Shown: positions 8,330 through 18,565, counted from the stretch's first letter. The stretch is 64,000 nucleotides of DNA from Lentilactobacillus buchneri (GCF_018314255.1 NZ_CP073066.1:1550001-1614000), one strand, 5' to 3'. Numbers and translations: made by a program. Notes: a model not told the origin generated them from the sequence alone.

Positions 8330-8706
8330 ATTTGCAATCTACCGTATACAATTGTTATTATTTTTTTGCCTTGGATTCCGTTGTTCAATCACAATCTCAG
8401 GAACAATTGTCTAGGGAATTTAAAAATAATGGGCATAATTCCACGATACAAATTAGCGTAAAAAGAAGAATCAATGTTAAGCTACGTCAAAGTTACTATC
8501 GGACGAAGCGGATCCATATTAAGTTGCTTTCAAATAACCAAGGTTCTGGCGATACTGTCTATTATCTAGCAAAGGTAAACGGCATCAAGGTACAGCTGGA
8601 ATCCAAAGTTATTTGGAAATTTCCGATACGGACCAAAATAACTGATATATACTGAGCTGTAAATGATGTGACATTCAAAAATGCAAAATATTAGTTTTCT
8701 GATGGA

Positions 8707-9528
8707 TCACCCAAGCGCCACATCCAGCACCATCATCAACGTAAACCCAGCCATAATCCCAAAGATCGCCCAGTGAGATTCTTCCTTAGTCCTGGCGTGG
8801 GCTTCCGGGATGAGCTCCTTGCAGGCGACGTAGATCATCGCACCGGCCGCAAACGACAGGGCGTACGGCAATAGCGAGTTGACCGAAGCAACCAACAGGG
8901 CGCCTAACACCCCGGCGATCGGCTCAACCGCACCACTGGCTTGACCATACATAAAGGCTCGGAACCGACTCATGCCGCCCTGACGGAGTGGAATCGAAAC
9001 CGCTGCGCCTTCTGGGAAGTTCTGGAGGCCAATCCCAATGGCAACCGTCGTGGCTGCCAGCAGCATTGCCGCCTGTTCGCCATTACCGGCAGCACCGATA
9101 GCCCCAAAGGCCACCCCGACTGCCAGACCTTCAGGAATGTTATGCAGGGTAATTGAAAAGACCAGTAGAATCGCCCGCTTAACCGTCGCTCGGGAACTAC
9201 CCTCGGTTCGAGCGCGTTTTAAATAAATTCCGGGAATGATTTTATCTGCCAGATACAAAAAGAATCCGCCGGCGGCAAAACCAATACCAACGACCAGCCA
9301 GGGGATCCGGTCCTGCTGCTCAGCCAAGTTGATGGCTGGATCCAACAGCGACCAAAAAGATGCCGCAATCATCACACCGGCTGCGAACCCATACATCAAG
9401 GCCAAAGCGTGACTGCGGATGGTTTTGAAAGCAAATACCAATGCCGACCCCAGTGCCGTGACTGCCCACGTGAATAATGTGGCGAACAGTGCCTGCTGCC
9501 AGGGAGCAAAATTCATTAAAGTGTCCAT
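8707..9528 (-). CDS. ZIP-family divalent metal transporter
   Basis: A 273-residue membrane protein with about eight TM segments. The two metal-site motifs of the ZIP family are present: HNIPEG in TM4 and QNFPEG in TM5 (the usual His of the second is Gln here). It likely brings Zn2+ or related ions into the cytoplasm, as GufA/ZupT-type proteins do. It is a single-gene unit. No metal-responsive operator was recognised in the 185-bp gap upstream, which also holds the histidine-phosphatase promoter region. Confidence 0.88.
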   Translation of the reverse strand: MDTLMNFAPWQQALFATLFTWAVTALGSALVFAFKTIRSHALALMYGFAAGVMIAASFWSLLDPAINLAEQQDRIPWLVVGIGFAAGGFFLYLADKIIPGIYLKRARTEGSSRATVKRAILLVFSITLHNIPEGLAVGVAFGAIGAAGNGEQAAMLLAATTVAIGIGLQNFPEGAAVSIPLRQGGMSRFRAFMYGQASGAVEPIAGVLGALLVASVNSLLPYALSFAAGAMIYVACKELIPEAHARTKEESHWAIFGIMAGFTLMMVLDVALG

Positions 9529-9713
9529 AACGACCTCGCTTTATAAGTAAAGTTCAGTTTCTACCATAAGTATAACAAGAAGCTGGCAGTGAAAGCCAGT
9601 CTGGCGGCAGGTTCACATTTCTCAGATTCAAAGTGACTTTTAATGCTAAACCATGATAAGTCCGCTATACTTAGGGTATGTAAAAGCAAATTTTTGAGAA
9701 ATGGGATGATTTT

Positions 9714-10373
9714 TTGACGAAGGTTACTGCTTACATGGTCCGTCACGGACAAACATACTTGAACATGTACAACAAGGTTCAAGGTTGGATTGATTCTCCG
9801 CTGACTGAAAAGGGAATTCAAGATGCTAAAAGTGCTGGGAAACGACTCTCAAAGATTAATTTTGCCGCTTCCTTTACCAGTGACTCCGGTCGGGCAATCG
9901 ACACCGGAAAAATTATTTTGAAAGCTAATCCGCATAACATGAATATTGTTAGTTACCAATATCCCGAATTACGAGAACAATTTCACGGTTATTTCGAAGG
10001 CAACGATCTCAATCAAATGTGGCAGTTCGTCGGCGCCCAAGTTCAAGAGACCACCGAGAAAGAAGTATTGACCAACTTTGGCTTGGAGCGGGCACGAGAC
10101 TTGATTCACCGGGCCGACTTGTACAACAATGCTGAAAATAACGCCATGTTCTGGGAGCGCCTCGACCACGGATTCGATAAAATTCGCCAAAACACCCATG
10201 ACGGCGAGGATATCCTGATCGTCTCCCACGGGATGACGATCCGCTCAATTGTTGACCGTTACGCGCCGAAACTGGATCTGGGTGTCGCCACCAAGAACGG
10301 CAGTGTCACCAAGTTGATCATCACTGATGATGACATTGACGTTGAGTACTTCAACAATCTCGGCGAGGTCTAG
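9714..10373 (+). CDS. Histidine phosphatase family protein (phosphoglycerate mutase-like)
   Basis: A 219-residue cytoplasmic phosphatase. The RHG motif is at residues 9-11 (MVRHGQTYLN) with the catalytic His, and the second His is in IVSHGMTIRS. The loop with FHGYFEGNDL corresponds to the family acid/base region. The start is TTG at 9714 with GGGATG as ribosome site; no in-frame ATG fits better. It is probably a broad-specificity phosphatase rather than the glycolytic mutase. Confidence 0.82.
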   Translation: MTKVTAYMVRHGQTYLNMYNKVQGWIDSPLTEKGIQDAKSAGKRLSKINFAASFTSDSGRAIDTGKIILKANPHNMNIVSYQYPELREQFHGYFEGNDLNQMWQFVGAQVQETTEKEVLTNFGLERARDLIHRADLYNNAENNAMFWERLDHGFDKIRQNTHDGEDILIVSHGMTIRSIVDRYAPKLDLGVATKNGSVTKLIITDDDIDVEYFNNLGEV

Positions 10374-10402
10374 TTGTTTCTCTTCTATTAATATGATATA
10401 TT
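10374..10402 (+). promoter_or_regulatory. Promoter of the ABC-F gene
   Basis: TTGTTT at 10374-10379, 17-bp spacer, TATATT at 10397-10402. The -35 box starts right after the upstream stop codon. Confidence 0.65.
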
Positions 10403-10417
10403 TGTAAGACATGTATT

Positions 10418-10449
10418 GGTCAGGACGAATCAAGCCCTGGCCATTGTTT
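10418..10449 (+). promoter_or_regulatory. Possible attenuator in the ABC-F leader
   Basis: GGTCAGG pairs with CCTGGCC and is followed closely by GTTTTTG. ABC-F genes are often controlled by leader attenuation. No strong antiterminator was identified by eye. Confidence 0.35.
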
Positions 10450-10524
10450 TTGATTATGGGAAACGTGGGCTGTCGGTGTATTTTTGAACGCGACTGCGCG
10501 CAGGCTATTGAACGAGGTAAATCA

Positions 10525-12150
10525 ATGATTACGATTCAAAACATGGGATTACAATTCTCAGGTAGAAAACTCTATGAAGATGTTAACTTAAAATTCACGC
10601 CGGGCAACTGTTACGGTGTGATTGGCGCGAACGGTGCCGGTAAATCAACTTTTCTAAAACTGTTGCGGGGGGAATTGACCCCAAGCAGCGGTGAAATCCA
10701 CATTGATAAGAACGAGCGGATTTCCAGCTTAAGCCAGGACCATTATGGCTTTGAAGATCAGACCGTCATGCAGACGGTGATTCAAGGCTACCAACATTTG
10801 GCTGACGTTATGGCGGAAAAGGATGCTTTGTATGCCAAAGCTGATTTTTCCGACGAAGATGGCATCAAGGCCGCCAATTTGGAAGCCGAATTCGCTGAAA
10901 TGGACGGCTGGAACGCTGAATCAGATGCTTCACAATTGCTGCAGTCACTGGAAATTCCTGAAGATCTGCACCAACAATTGATGAGCGAGTTGACTGAAGG
11001 CCAAAAGGTTAAGGTATTGCTGGCCCGAGCCTTATTTGGCGAACCGGATATCCTGTTGCTCGATGAGCCGACCAATGGACTGGATGTCTACTCAATCGAA
11101 TGGCTGGAGAACTTCTTGGCTGACTACCCCAAGATTACAATCATCGTGTCTCATGACCGTCACTTCTTGAACCAGACTTGTACGATGATGTGTGACGTTG
11201 ATTTTGGTGAGATCAATATGTATGTCGGTAACTACGACTTTTGGCTGCAGTCCAGTCAATTGGCTGCCAAGATGCGGGCTGACTCGAACGCCAAGAAGGA
11301 AGACAAGATCAAGGAACTGCAAGCCTTCGTGGCCCGGTTCAGTGCCAATGCTTCCAAATCCAAGCAGGCAACTTCGCGAAAAAAGCAACTAGACAAGATT
11401 TCCCTGGAAGACATCAAGCCGTCTTCGAGAAAGTATCCTTTCATCAAGTTCGAGGAGAACCGGCCGCTGGGGAATGACTTGCTGAGAGTCGACAAGCTCT
11501 CCAAGTCAATTGACGGTGTCAAGATCCTTGATAACGTGACCTTCACTCTGCGTCCAGGTGAGAAGACTGCCTTGGTCAGCCGTAACGATTTGGCAACGAC
11601 GACTTTGATGCAGATTTTGGCTGGTGAACTCACGCCTGATAGTGGTGAGATCAAATGGGGCCAAACGGTTGAGATGTCTGCTCTGATGAAGGATTTTGCT
11701 TCCGAGTTCAAAGATAACGATCAGCGGATCATTGACTGGCTGCGGCAATTTGCTGAAAAGGGCAGCGATGATGACGCCTTTCTGCGCGGATTCCTGGGGA
11801 GAATGTTGTTCTCTGGGGATGATGTGAACAAGGAAGTCAACGTCCTTTCCGGAGGCGAAAAAGTTCGCTGCGTGCTATCGAAGATGATGCTCCAAAAAGG
11901 CAACACCTTGCTGATGGACGATCCAACCAATCACTTGGATTTGGAATCAATCACGGCTTTGAACGAGGCCTTGGTGAACTTCCCCGGGTCGATCATCTTT
12001 ACATCTCATGATCACGAGTTCATTCAGACGATCGCCAACCACATTATCGAAGTATCAAACAACGGTCTGATCGATAAGGCGGATACAACCTACGATGAGT
12101 TCATTAATCACCCAGACGTTCAGAAAAAATTAAGTGATTTATACGATTAA
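10525..12150 (+). CDS. ABC-F family ATPase (YbiT/YkpA type)
   Basis: A soluble protein of 541 residues with two ATP-binding domains and no membrane segments; ABC-F proteins act on the ribosome. Domain 1 has GANGAGKST, LTEGQKVKV and LLLDEPTNGLD. Domain 2 has the degenerate Walker A SRNDLATTTL, known in this subgroup, then LSGGEKVR and MDDPTNHLD. The linker (SKSKQATSRKKQLDKI) is the basic interdomain arm. ATG 10525 follows GAGG at 10514-10517. The frame is also open upstream to 10411, but that part is judged leader. It is likely a housekeeping translation factor rather than a resistance determinant. Confidence 0.88.
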   Translation: MITIQNMGLQFSGRKLYEDVNLKFTPGNCYGVIGANGAGKSTFLKLLRGELTPSSGEIHIDKNERISSLSQDHYGFEDQTVMQTVIQGYQHLADVMAEKDALYAKADFSDEDGIKAANLEAEFAEMDGWNAESDASQLLQSLEIPEDLHQQLMSELTEGQKVKVLLARALFGEPDILLLDEPTNGLDVYSIEWLENFLADYPKITIIVSHDRHFLNQTCTMMCDVDFGEINMYVGNYDFWLQSSQLAAKMRADSNAKKEDKIKELQAFVARFSANASKSKQATSRKKQLDKISLEDIKPSSRKYPFIKFEENRPLGNDLLRVDKLSKSIDGVKILDNVTFTLRPGEKTALVSRNDLATTTLMQILAGELTPDSGEIKWGQTVEMSALMKDFASEFKDNDQRIIDWLRQFAEKGSDDDAFLRGFLGRMLFSGDDVNKEVNVLSGGEKVRCVLSKMMLQKGNTLLMDDPTNHLDLESITALNEALVNFPGSIIFTSHDHEFIQTIANHIIEVSNNGLIDKADTTYDEFINHPDVQKKLSDLYD

Positions 12151-12163
12151 AATGCCGATTTAA

Positions 12164-12200
12164 CGCCCACTTTGAGACTTCTCAAAGTGGGCGTTTTTTT
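12164..12200 (+). terminator. Terminator after the ABC-F gene
   Basis: A perfect 13-bp stem (CGCCCACTTTGAG with CTCAAAGTGGGCG) followed by seven T residues. Confidence 0.95.
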
Positions 12201-13470
12201 GTCTTTTGCGGCAAGCAAGTTAATGTCATTTCTGGGATATGTTCGTTATAATGGGTTTGGATATATAAGATAACTAATAGCAACAATAACCAAAGTGGAA
12301 TACGAATATGAAAGTCAATAAATACTTGCTAATGTCACTTCTCGTGATTAGCACAGGGGGAATCCTGACGTTTGCCAACGCAGATTCGACGATGACTTCA
12401 AATGATGTGGCCCATGCCGCGACCACGCAAGTTGCTGATGATGCGGTACCGGACGGGACGATTGTGACGCCGATGAAAGTGGTGAAGGCGCCCGATCCGG
12501 CTGATAAGACTGACAACCCAACGATTGATCCTAAAGAACACTCGGATATTCCAGTGACTAATTTTTACAAAGGAAGTGTTTTTCATCAAGCACCCGTCTA
12601 CGTTTCCGGAAAATTGGCCAACCCAATGGGCACCAATGCGAAAGTGGGCTCCCAGACAATTTCCGATACACAGGGAACCATCAACTCTAATGATTATATT
12701 CAAGCACCCAATCCAGATGAAACGATCAACTATGCTTATTACACCGGCTCTAATGCCTGGATGATCGGCTGGGCCAAGGACAACTCGAGATTTTATCTGC
12801 ATAACGTCGATAGCGATGGAAAATTGACGAATACGATTGAGGTTCCAGGGCCAACGGCGAGTGATTTCAATCCCAACTGGACCTATAATGCCGGTAATGT
12901 TCAATTTTCCTGGCAAAATGGTCATATTGAGTTGGATTTACAGAATAATGATCTGTATGCGTCAAGTTCCGCCAATCCGCTTAATTATTTAAATAATGTG
13001 CCGGCAAAATTTGTTGATGCCAAAGGAAACGAATTGGCGCCAACCCAGAATATCTCCGGTTATTCAGGAACTTTTGTGGATGTTAATTACCCCACCATTC
13101 CTGGCTATCGACTTGTGAGAGTTCCCTATATGAATAACGCCCATCAATTTTTAATCAATAACATTACGGCCACGACACCAGGTGATTGGCAATTTGAGCA
13201 ATCTAATCGGTACGTGACGATTGCCAGAAAAGTAATCGACGACCAAAATACCCAACAGATGTACATGATATTTGATTACTCGAAGATTCCCGATTTTAGT
13301 TTTACTGGCAAAGCTCAAAGTAAGACTGTGACTGTTAAGGCGACGCCGGGTGGCTTTATCGCTGCTGATTTCAGTTATGGCATGATTCGGACCTATGCGA
13401 CGGCATCGATGCCATTACCCGTCGGTAACCCACTAACGTTTGTCTACGAACCCATCACTGAATACCACCT

Positions 13471-13492
13471 CACTATCAACTCACTATCAACT
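13471..13492 (+). repeat. 11-bp tandem duplication causing a frameshift
   Basis: CACTATCAACT occurs twice without spacer. Because 11 is not a multiple of three, the second copy puts the rest of the surface-protein gene out of frame. Confidence 0.95.
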
Positions 13493-13662
13493 ACCTCGAA
13501 AAGGGCACTAACAAAGTGCTGGCTGATCCATACAAGGCCAGTGGTGCGGGAACCTACGAAATTGATTCTCCGGAAATAGCTGGCTACACAGCCGATCAGC
13601 CGGTAGTCAAAGGCGTCTTAGGCAAAGACGATACCATCAATGTCTACTACACCCCAAAGGAC

Positions 13663-14430
13663 GTACCGCCGACCCCAACCAACGACTCGGCCACAGTTGA
13701 CGTGAACTACATCAACGAAGCAACCGGAGACTTGATTCAATCCAAAAAGATCTACGGTAAAATCGGTGGCGACTATCAAGCTGATGGCCCTTATCAACCA
13801 GATAAGCTGACCGTTAACGGTGACAGCTATACTTTGGATAAAGACAAACTGCCGGCAAATATCAAAGGCCAATTTTCCGATCAAACACCAGCAGTGAACT
13901 ACTACTACAAGAAAGATGCCACCCCGGTAACGCCAACCAATAACTCTGCCGCAGTGACCGTCAACTATATCAACGAAGAAAATAACGATTTGATTCAATC
14001 CAAGAAAATCTATGGCAAAAATGGTGACAGTTACCAAGCTGATGGCCCTTATCAACCAGACAAGCTGACCGTCAACGGCGACAGCTACACTTTGGATAAG
14101 GCTAAGCTGCCTGATAATATTAACGGGAAGTTTACCGAAAATGCACCTGCAGTCAACTATTACTACAAAAAGGATGCCACTCCGGTAACCCCAACCGATA
14201 ACTCGGCGACAGTCACTGTCAACTACATCAATGAAGCAACCGGCGCCCTGATTCAATCCAAAAAGATCTACGGTAAAATTAACGATTCATACCGAGCCGA
14301 CGGTTCCTATCAACCACAAACACTCACCGTTAATGGGCAGACTTACACTTTGGATACTGACAGACTGCCGAATAATATCACTGGGACGTACAGCGACAAG
14401 ACACCTGATGTGAATTACTACTACAAGCAA
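13663..14430 (+). repeat. Three tandem 258-bp MucBP-type coding repeats
   Basis: Units begin around 13663, 13921 and 14179 and repeat every 258 bp (86 codons). Each encodes VNYINE...LIQSKKIYGK followed by YQ(A)DG and a closing VNYYYK, with a PVTPT linker. DNA identity between units is high, which invites recombination and copy-number change. Confidence 0.85.
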
Positions 14431-15256
14431 AAACAAACCCCAGTGACTCCGGTCAATCCACCAATTAATCCGGTTAACCCGGTAACACCGGTCAACCCAA
14501 CGCCGACGCCGAGTCCACAACCGACTCCCGGAACGACTACTGACAACCAATTCGGTAAGATTGCTAAGAAGGGCGAAGTGGTTTACTCCTTGAAGAAGAT
14601 TTATCTTTACAAAGATAAAACCTTCAAGAAGGCCGATCGTCAATTTGGTTATGTCAAGAAGCCACGGGTCTTCCGACCGATGTTTGTGGTCACTGATTAC
14701 GCTAAGTCCAATGCTGGCCGGTTGCGTTACAAAGTCCGCGACGTCAACCACTTGAGCAAGACCGACGGCTGGACCGGCTATATTACCACCAACTTTGATT
14801 ATGTTCGACCCGTCTACTACCACAGCAGTCATCAAACACTGACGGTGATCAATCCCCGCGGTGTTAATGAATACCTCAACAAGAATTTGACGGGCAAAGT
14901 GAAGAACATCAAGCAGGGAACGGTTCTTCACGTAACCGGTTTCGTCAAACACAATTTGACCACCCGTTACGTTCTGAGCAACGGCCACTACATTACCGGT
15001 AACCGGAAGCTGGTTAAGATGGGTAAAATCAAGCAGCCTCACCAATTGAAAGCCACCCACTTCATCAACCGGTATGCCGATCCAAATTTGGCCAAGCGAA
15101 ACGGGCACTTCAAGAAAGGCACCAAACTCGTGATTAAGCGTTATACCTTCAGTCATGAAGCTTCACTGACCAAGTCCGGAACCATGCGCTATGCTGTGAA
15201 GGGCGGTTATGTGACTGCTAATCAGAAGTATGTCAAAGTGATCAAATAGTTCAAAT

Positions 15257-15293
15257 AACACCATTGGAGAAGTCAATCTCAATGGTGTTTTTG
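15257..15293 (+). terminator. Terminator after the surface-protein gene
   Basis: AACACCATTG pairs with CAATGGTGTT, followed by TTTGTTT. Confidence 0.8.
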
Positions 15294-15459
15294 TTTGCCG
15301 TCAGCAAGGAAGTTACTGGCTTTTGGTCCCGGATTTTTCACGATTATCCCTCCATAACAGTACGTTTCTGCAAGCTAATTTTGCCAATAAATACCCAAAC
15401 CAATATATAATCATTGTAAGTACCAATAAGTCACGTAACACTTCTAGGGGGGATTTTCT

Positions 15460-15858
15460 GTGACACAAGAATTAGGCACCACCGATTTGGGGACATACGA
15501 GTACGTTTCACGGGTGTACAACGAAAACATTCAGCTGCCGGATTACAAACTGCCGACGAGCGTGGCTGATGGGACTCAGGTTTTCTTCGACACAGACGTG
15601 ATCAAATTGTCGATGGTCATTGCCGACCAGAGAGTACAAAAGATCACGATTGTGACACCAAAACCCCAGTCACTGGAGTACATGCGGGTGTTTGAAGGCT
15701 TCGAATTTGGCATGGAAGCACTGGGAACTTGGATTAATACTTACCATCGCTCAACTTCCAGTCATGGCAAGGCCGCCGACGTCGTTAACGGCATCTTGGC
15801 CAGCTACAGCACCACCAAAGATAATGTTTTGACTGTCAGCTTAACTCGGGCACAATAA
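15460..15858 (+). CDS. Unknown 132-residue cytoplasmic protein
   Basis: The frame begins at GTG 15460 after a GGGGGGA ribosome site. The protein is acidic to neutral with no signal peptide or membrane segment and mixed alpha/beta character. I recognise no motif. It is a single-gene unit flanked by gaps and a bidirectional terminator it shares with GAPDH. Confidence 0.65.
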   Translation: MTQELGTTDLGTYEYVSRVYNENIQLPDYKLPTSVADGTQVFFDTDVIKLSMVIADQRVQKITIVTPKPQSLEYMRVFEGFEFGMEALGTWINTYHRSTSSHGKAADVVNGILASYSTTKDNVLTVSLTRAQ

Positions 15859-15907
15859 AAATCGTCACGCTATTTATTTCTCAATAAATGGTGTGACGAT
15901 TTTTTTG
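15857..15907. terminator. Bidirectional terminator between the unknown gene and gap
   Basis: AAAATCGTCAC pairs with GTGACGATTTTTT around an A/T-rich inner stem, with T-runs readable from both strands. Confidence 0.88.
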
Positions 15908-15921
15908 ATTGCTTAGTTAAA

Positions 15922-16941
15922 TTAGTTCAAGCCGGAGACTTCGGCGAATTTCTTGGCAGTCCGAACCATGTTGGAAACGAAGCCATATTCGTTATCGAAC
16001 CAGGTAGCGGTCTTAACAACTTGGAAGTCACCGTTAGAGGTTACTTCAGTCAAAGTTGGGTCGTAGACCGCCCCGTGGGTGTCGCCGATAATGTCAGATG
16101 AGACAATCTCATCTTCGTTCCAGCCAAATGCCGGGTTATCAACGGTGTGCGGTTTGATGGCATCGTTGACCTGGTCAGCGGTAACTTTGGTGTTGAGAAC
16201 TGAAACCAATTCGCAAACTGAACCGTCAACCACGGCAACCCGTTGAGCATGGCCCTGTAAATGGCCTTCAAGTTCTGGGATTACCAGGCCGATTGCTTTA
16301 GCAGCACCGGTTGAATGAGGAATCGTGTTGGCTGAAGCAGTACGGTTAGGACGGAACTTCTTACCTTTAGGGCCGTCAAGAATCATCTGTGAACTGGTAA
16401 ATGCGTGGATCGCGGTCATGGTACCAACTTCGAGGCCGAATTCCTTGTTCAGGAAGTAAGCCATTGGTGCCAAAGCGTTGGTGGTGCAAGAACCTGCTGA
16501 GATGATTTGATCGTCGGCATCCAAAGTATCGTCGTTAACGTTAAACACGATGGTCTTCATTGGGCCGGCAGGAGCTGAGATCAAGACTTTCTTAACCCCG
16601 GCGTCCAAATGGGCTTGGGATTTTTCCTTGGAAGTGTAGAAACCTGTACATTCAAGGACTAAATCAACGCCATTTTCCTTTACCCAAGGGATGTTACTTG
16701 CGTCTTTTTCTGCATAAACACGGTAGTTCTTTCCATCAACGACCAGTGAGTCATCGGTTGACGAAATCTCATATGGCAGGGTACCGTGAGTTGAGTCATA
16801 TTTGAAGAGATAAGCCAGCATGGATGGGCTGGTCAAATCGTTAATCGCAACAACTTCCAAATCAGGATCGTTGATTTCCAAGATCCGGCGTAAAATTAAC
16901 CGACCGATTCTACCGAAACCATTAATTCCTATCTTTACCAT
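15922..16941 (-). CDS. gap: Glyceraldehyde-3-phosphate dehydrogenase, type I
   Basis: Glycolytic enzyme that oxidises glyceraldehyde 3-phosphate with NAD+ and phosphate. The Rossmann motif [10 protein letters not shown] is at residues 5-14. The catalytic Cys is at about residue 152 in [12 protein letters not shown]; the second Cys often seen in this motif is Ala here. The His partner is in [10 protein letters not shown]. Length is 339 residues. The ATG follows AAGGGGG. It is not grouped with pgk, tpi or a cggR-type regulator in this window, so it may be a stand-alone or second copy. DNA-level features show nothing unusual. Confidence 0.95.
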   Translation of the reverse strand: MVKIGINGFGRIGRLILRRILEINDPDLEVVAINDLTSPSMLAYLFKYDSTHGTLPYEISSTDDSLVVDGKNYRVYAEKDASNIPWVKENGVDLVLECTGFYTSKEKSQAHLDAGVKKVLISAPAGPMKTIVFNVNDDTLDADDQIISAGSCTTNALAPMAYFLNKEFGLEVGTMTAIHAFTSSQMILDGPKGKKFRPNRTASANTIPHSTGAAKAIGLVIPELEGHLQGHAQRVAVVDGSVCELVSVLNTKVTADQVNDAIKPHTVDNPAFGWNEDEIVSSDIIGDTHGAVYDPTLTEVTSNGDFQVVKTATWFDNEYGFVSNMVRTAKKFAEVSGLN

Positions 16942-17088
16942 AAGTGAAATCCCCCTTACAATTCTGATCGACAGTCGACATGATAATTACTTTGTGTACA
17001 ACCTGTTGTAATCATCAAAATAAGTTTAAGCGGATTGAGGGGGAAATTCAATCAAAGAGACTTGGCAATTTGAACTATGAATGGCACT

Positions 17089-17132
17089 CAAAAAAGGCCG
17101 CCATGCAAGTAAATCGACTTGCACAACGACCT
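17089..17132 (-). terminator. Terminator of the efflux pump gene
   Basis: On the minus strand GTGCAAGT pairs with ACTTGCAT within a larger AGG...CCT stem, followed by TTTTTTG. Confidence 0.8.
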
Positions 17133-17146
17133 CAGCTTAGAAGGAC

Positions 17147-18565
17147 CTAATCAGATTCTTCAATATTCAATTTCATTCGTTTCTGCAGTCTAAAGTTAAT
17201 CACAGCAGCAATCAATGCGGCTGCACTCAGTAAGGTTGCCAACAGGAAGTCATATTTTCCACCGACAAACGAACGGGCAGCCAAGCTTCCGGTACCATTG
17301 TTCTGACTGATGGCCATCACCGCAGCCATAATCCCAACTCCAATTGAGCCGGCAAATTGCTGAATCATACTGAACAAGGAGTTGACATCGGCGGTATACT
17401 TCCGTGGCACGTTTAACATGGCATTGGAAATGGTGTTCGAGAAGCCCATATTGAAGCCAAAACGCAGGAAGGTGTAGTTCAACAGGACAATCCAGGCCGT
17501 CAAGACGGCTTGGATGCCGAAGAAAATCAGGCCGCCCAACGTCATTGAACTGAGCCCCAGAATAATTGGCAAGGCGTATCCCTTGCTGTCGGCGAGGTGA
17601 CCGGCATATGGTGAAATTGCCGCACCAACCAGTGATCCTGGCAGCAAGACCAGTCCCGCGATGAATGGCGAACTGTGGAGAACGTATTGGCAATAGACGG
17701 GGATCAGGAACGACACGCCAATGTTGACGAATTGCAGGACGAAGTAGGTGAACGCCGACAGCGAAGACGACAGCCATTTCAAAATTCGGATGTCCAGCAG
17801 CTGGGTTTTACCATGAGTGTCGGAGTAGATGAAGATTGCCAGACTAATGAAGCCAATGACAAACGGGATCAAGACTTGCCCGCTCAACATTGGGTATTTA
17901 CCGGCTTTGCTGACGCCGAAGACAAATGAGAACAGGGTGGCAGCCAGGAAGATCAGGCTGATAACGTCAAAGCCGCCGGTGCCGACTGGATCAATCCGAA
18001 TATAGCGGGATCCGAGGTACCAGCTGATGACGATGATTGGCAGAATCAACCAGAAAATCATCCGCCAGGACATGGTCGATGACACGGTTCCGCCATAGGT
18101 TGGCCCAAGCGCAGGTGCTAAAGAAATCACCATCCCAGCCAGACCGGTCATCGAACCGATTCGGCCCGCGGGAATTTTGTTAAAGATAATGTGGAACATC
18201 AACGGCGTCGACAACCCGGTCGCAATCGCCTGGATTAAGCGTCCGCTCATTAAGATTGGAAAATTCGCTGAGGTGGCACACATGATGTCGCCGACCACAA
18301 AGGCAATCGCGGCCAGTAAGTGGATGCTTTGCGATTTGAATTTCTTAAGCAGAAAGGCCGTTGTTGCCATGACAATCGTCACCATCAACAGGTAGCCGGT
18401 GGTAATCCACTGGACCGTGTCCAGGGTGACGTTAAAGACTTTGGTTAATTCGGGAAAGGTGACGTTCATTGACGTTTCGGTCAGGATTCCGGTAAATGAG
18501 AGCAGTGCGGCAGCCAGCAGGGCAAGGTAGGTTTGCCGGCTGATTTTTTCGTTAGTGTTGGACAT
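17147..18565 (-). CDS. MFS multidrug transporter, 14-TM DHA2 family
   Basis: A 472-residue membrane protein of the EmrB/QacA type. Family signatures include the N-terminal NVTFPEL segment with VQWITTGYLL in TM2, the GRLIQAIATG stretch, and motif C in TM5 (GMVISLAPALGPTYGG), typical of proton-driven drug antiporters. It probably exports toxic hydrophobic compounds. No regulator is adjacent. The 330-bp region upstream holds the 51-bp-periodic palindrome array, so the array lies in or near its promoter region. Confidence 0.88.
   Translation of the reverse strand: MSNTNEKISRQTYLALLAAALLSFTGILTETSMNVTFPELTKVFNVTLDTVQWITTGYLLMVTIVMATTAFLLKKFKSQSIHLLAAIAFVVGDIMCATSANFPILMSGRLIQAIATGLSTPLMFHIIFNKIPAGRIGSMTGLAGMVISLAPALGPTYGGTVSSTMSWRMIFWLILPIIVISWYLGSRYIRIDPVGTGGFDVISLIFLAATLFSFVFGVSKAGKYPMLSGQVLIPFVIGFISLAIFIYSDTHGKTQLLDIRILKWLSSSLSAFTYFVLQFVNIGVSFLIPVYCQYVLHSSPFIAGLVLLPGSLVGAAISPYAGHLADSKGYALPIILGLSSMTLGGLIFFGIQAVLTAWIVLLNYTFLRFGFNMGFSNTISNAMLNVPRKYTADVNSLFSMIQQFAGSIGVGIMAAVMAISQNNGTGSLAARSFVGGKYDFLLATLLSAAALIAAVINFRLQKRMKLNIEESD

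Larger units (their letters stand above)
7301..8343 (+). mobile_element. IS30-family insertion sequence, copy 1
   Basis: A 1043-bp element with 24-bp terminal inverted repeats starting GGTAGATTG and ending CAATCTACC (22 of 24 positions match). It carries one transposase gene. Flanks show GTAT at 7297-7300 and 8344-8347, an apparent 4-bp target duplication. A second copy of the same length is at 21685-22727. Confidence 0.93.
7234..8655 (+). pseudogene. Small membrane-anchored protein gene interrupted by IS30 element
   Basis: The 5' part (7234-7300) encodes MKRRQVAILIAIVYVAIGLI, a lysine/arginine start and one membrane segment, after an AAAGGAAA site. The 3' part (8348-8655) continues in the same frame after the IS30 copy. 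Removing the IS and one copy of the duplicated GTAT gives an uninterrupted frame of 375 nt, 124 codons plus stop. The soluble part is basic and Gln/Ser-rich. The function is unknown. The truncated peptide now ends at a TAG inside the IS. Confidence 0.8.
12308..15249 (+). pseudogene. Secreted MucBP-repeat surface protein, frame broken by an 11-bp duplication
   Basis: The first frame (12308-13579) starts with a signal peptide (MKVNKYLLMSLLVISTGGIL, cleavage near AHAAT). The second (13516-15249) carries three MucBP-type repeats and a C-terminal module of the DUF5776 kind. CACTATCAACT is present twice in tandem at 13471-13492. Removing one copy gives a single frame of 976 residues reading EYHLTINYLEKGTNKVLADP across the joint. 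The intact protein would be exported and held at the cell wall through the basic C-terminal repeats; no LPXTG motif is present. Mucin or matrix binding is the usual inference for MucBP proteins. It may be a reversible on/off state rather than a dead gene. Confidence 0.85.

Noticed and set aside
8332..8655. Stand-alone gene starting at the IS right end
   Set aside because: Its first codons belong to the IS terminal repeat. It is the 3' part of the gene beginning at 7234.
10411..10524. N-terminal extension of the ABC-F protein
   Set aside because: The family starts at MITIQNMGLQF; the extension is Cys/Trp-rich, has no ribosome site and would be nearly leaderless.
13618..15156. Long minus-strand open frames opposite the MucBP gene
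   Set aside because: They mirror the repeat codon pattern and have neither ribosome sites nor protein-like composition.
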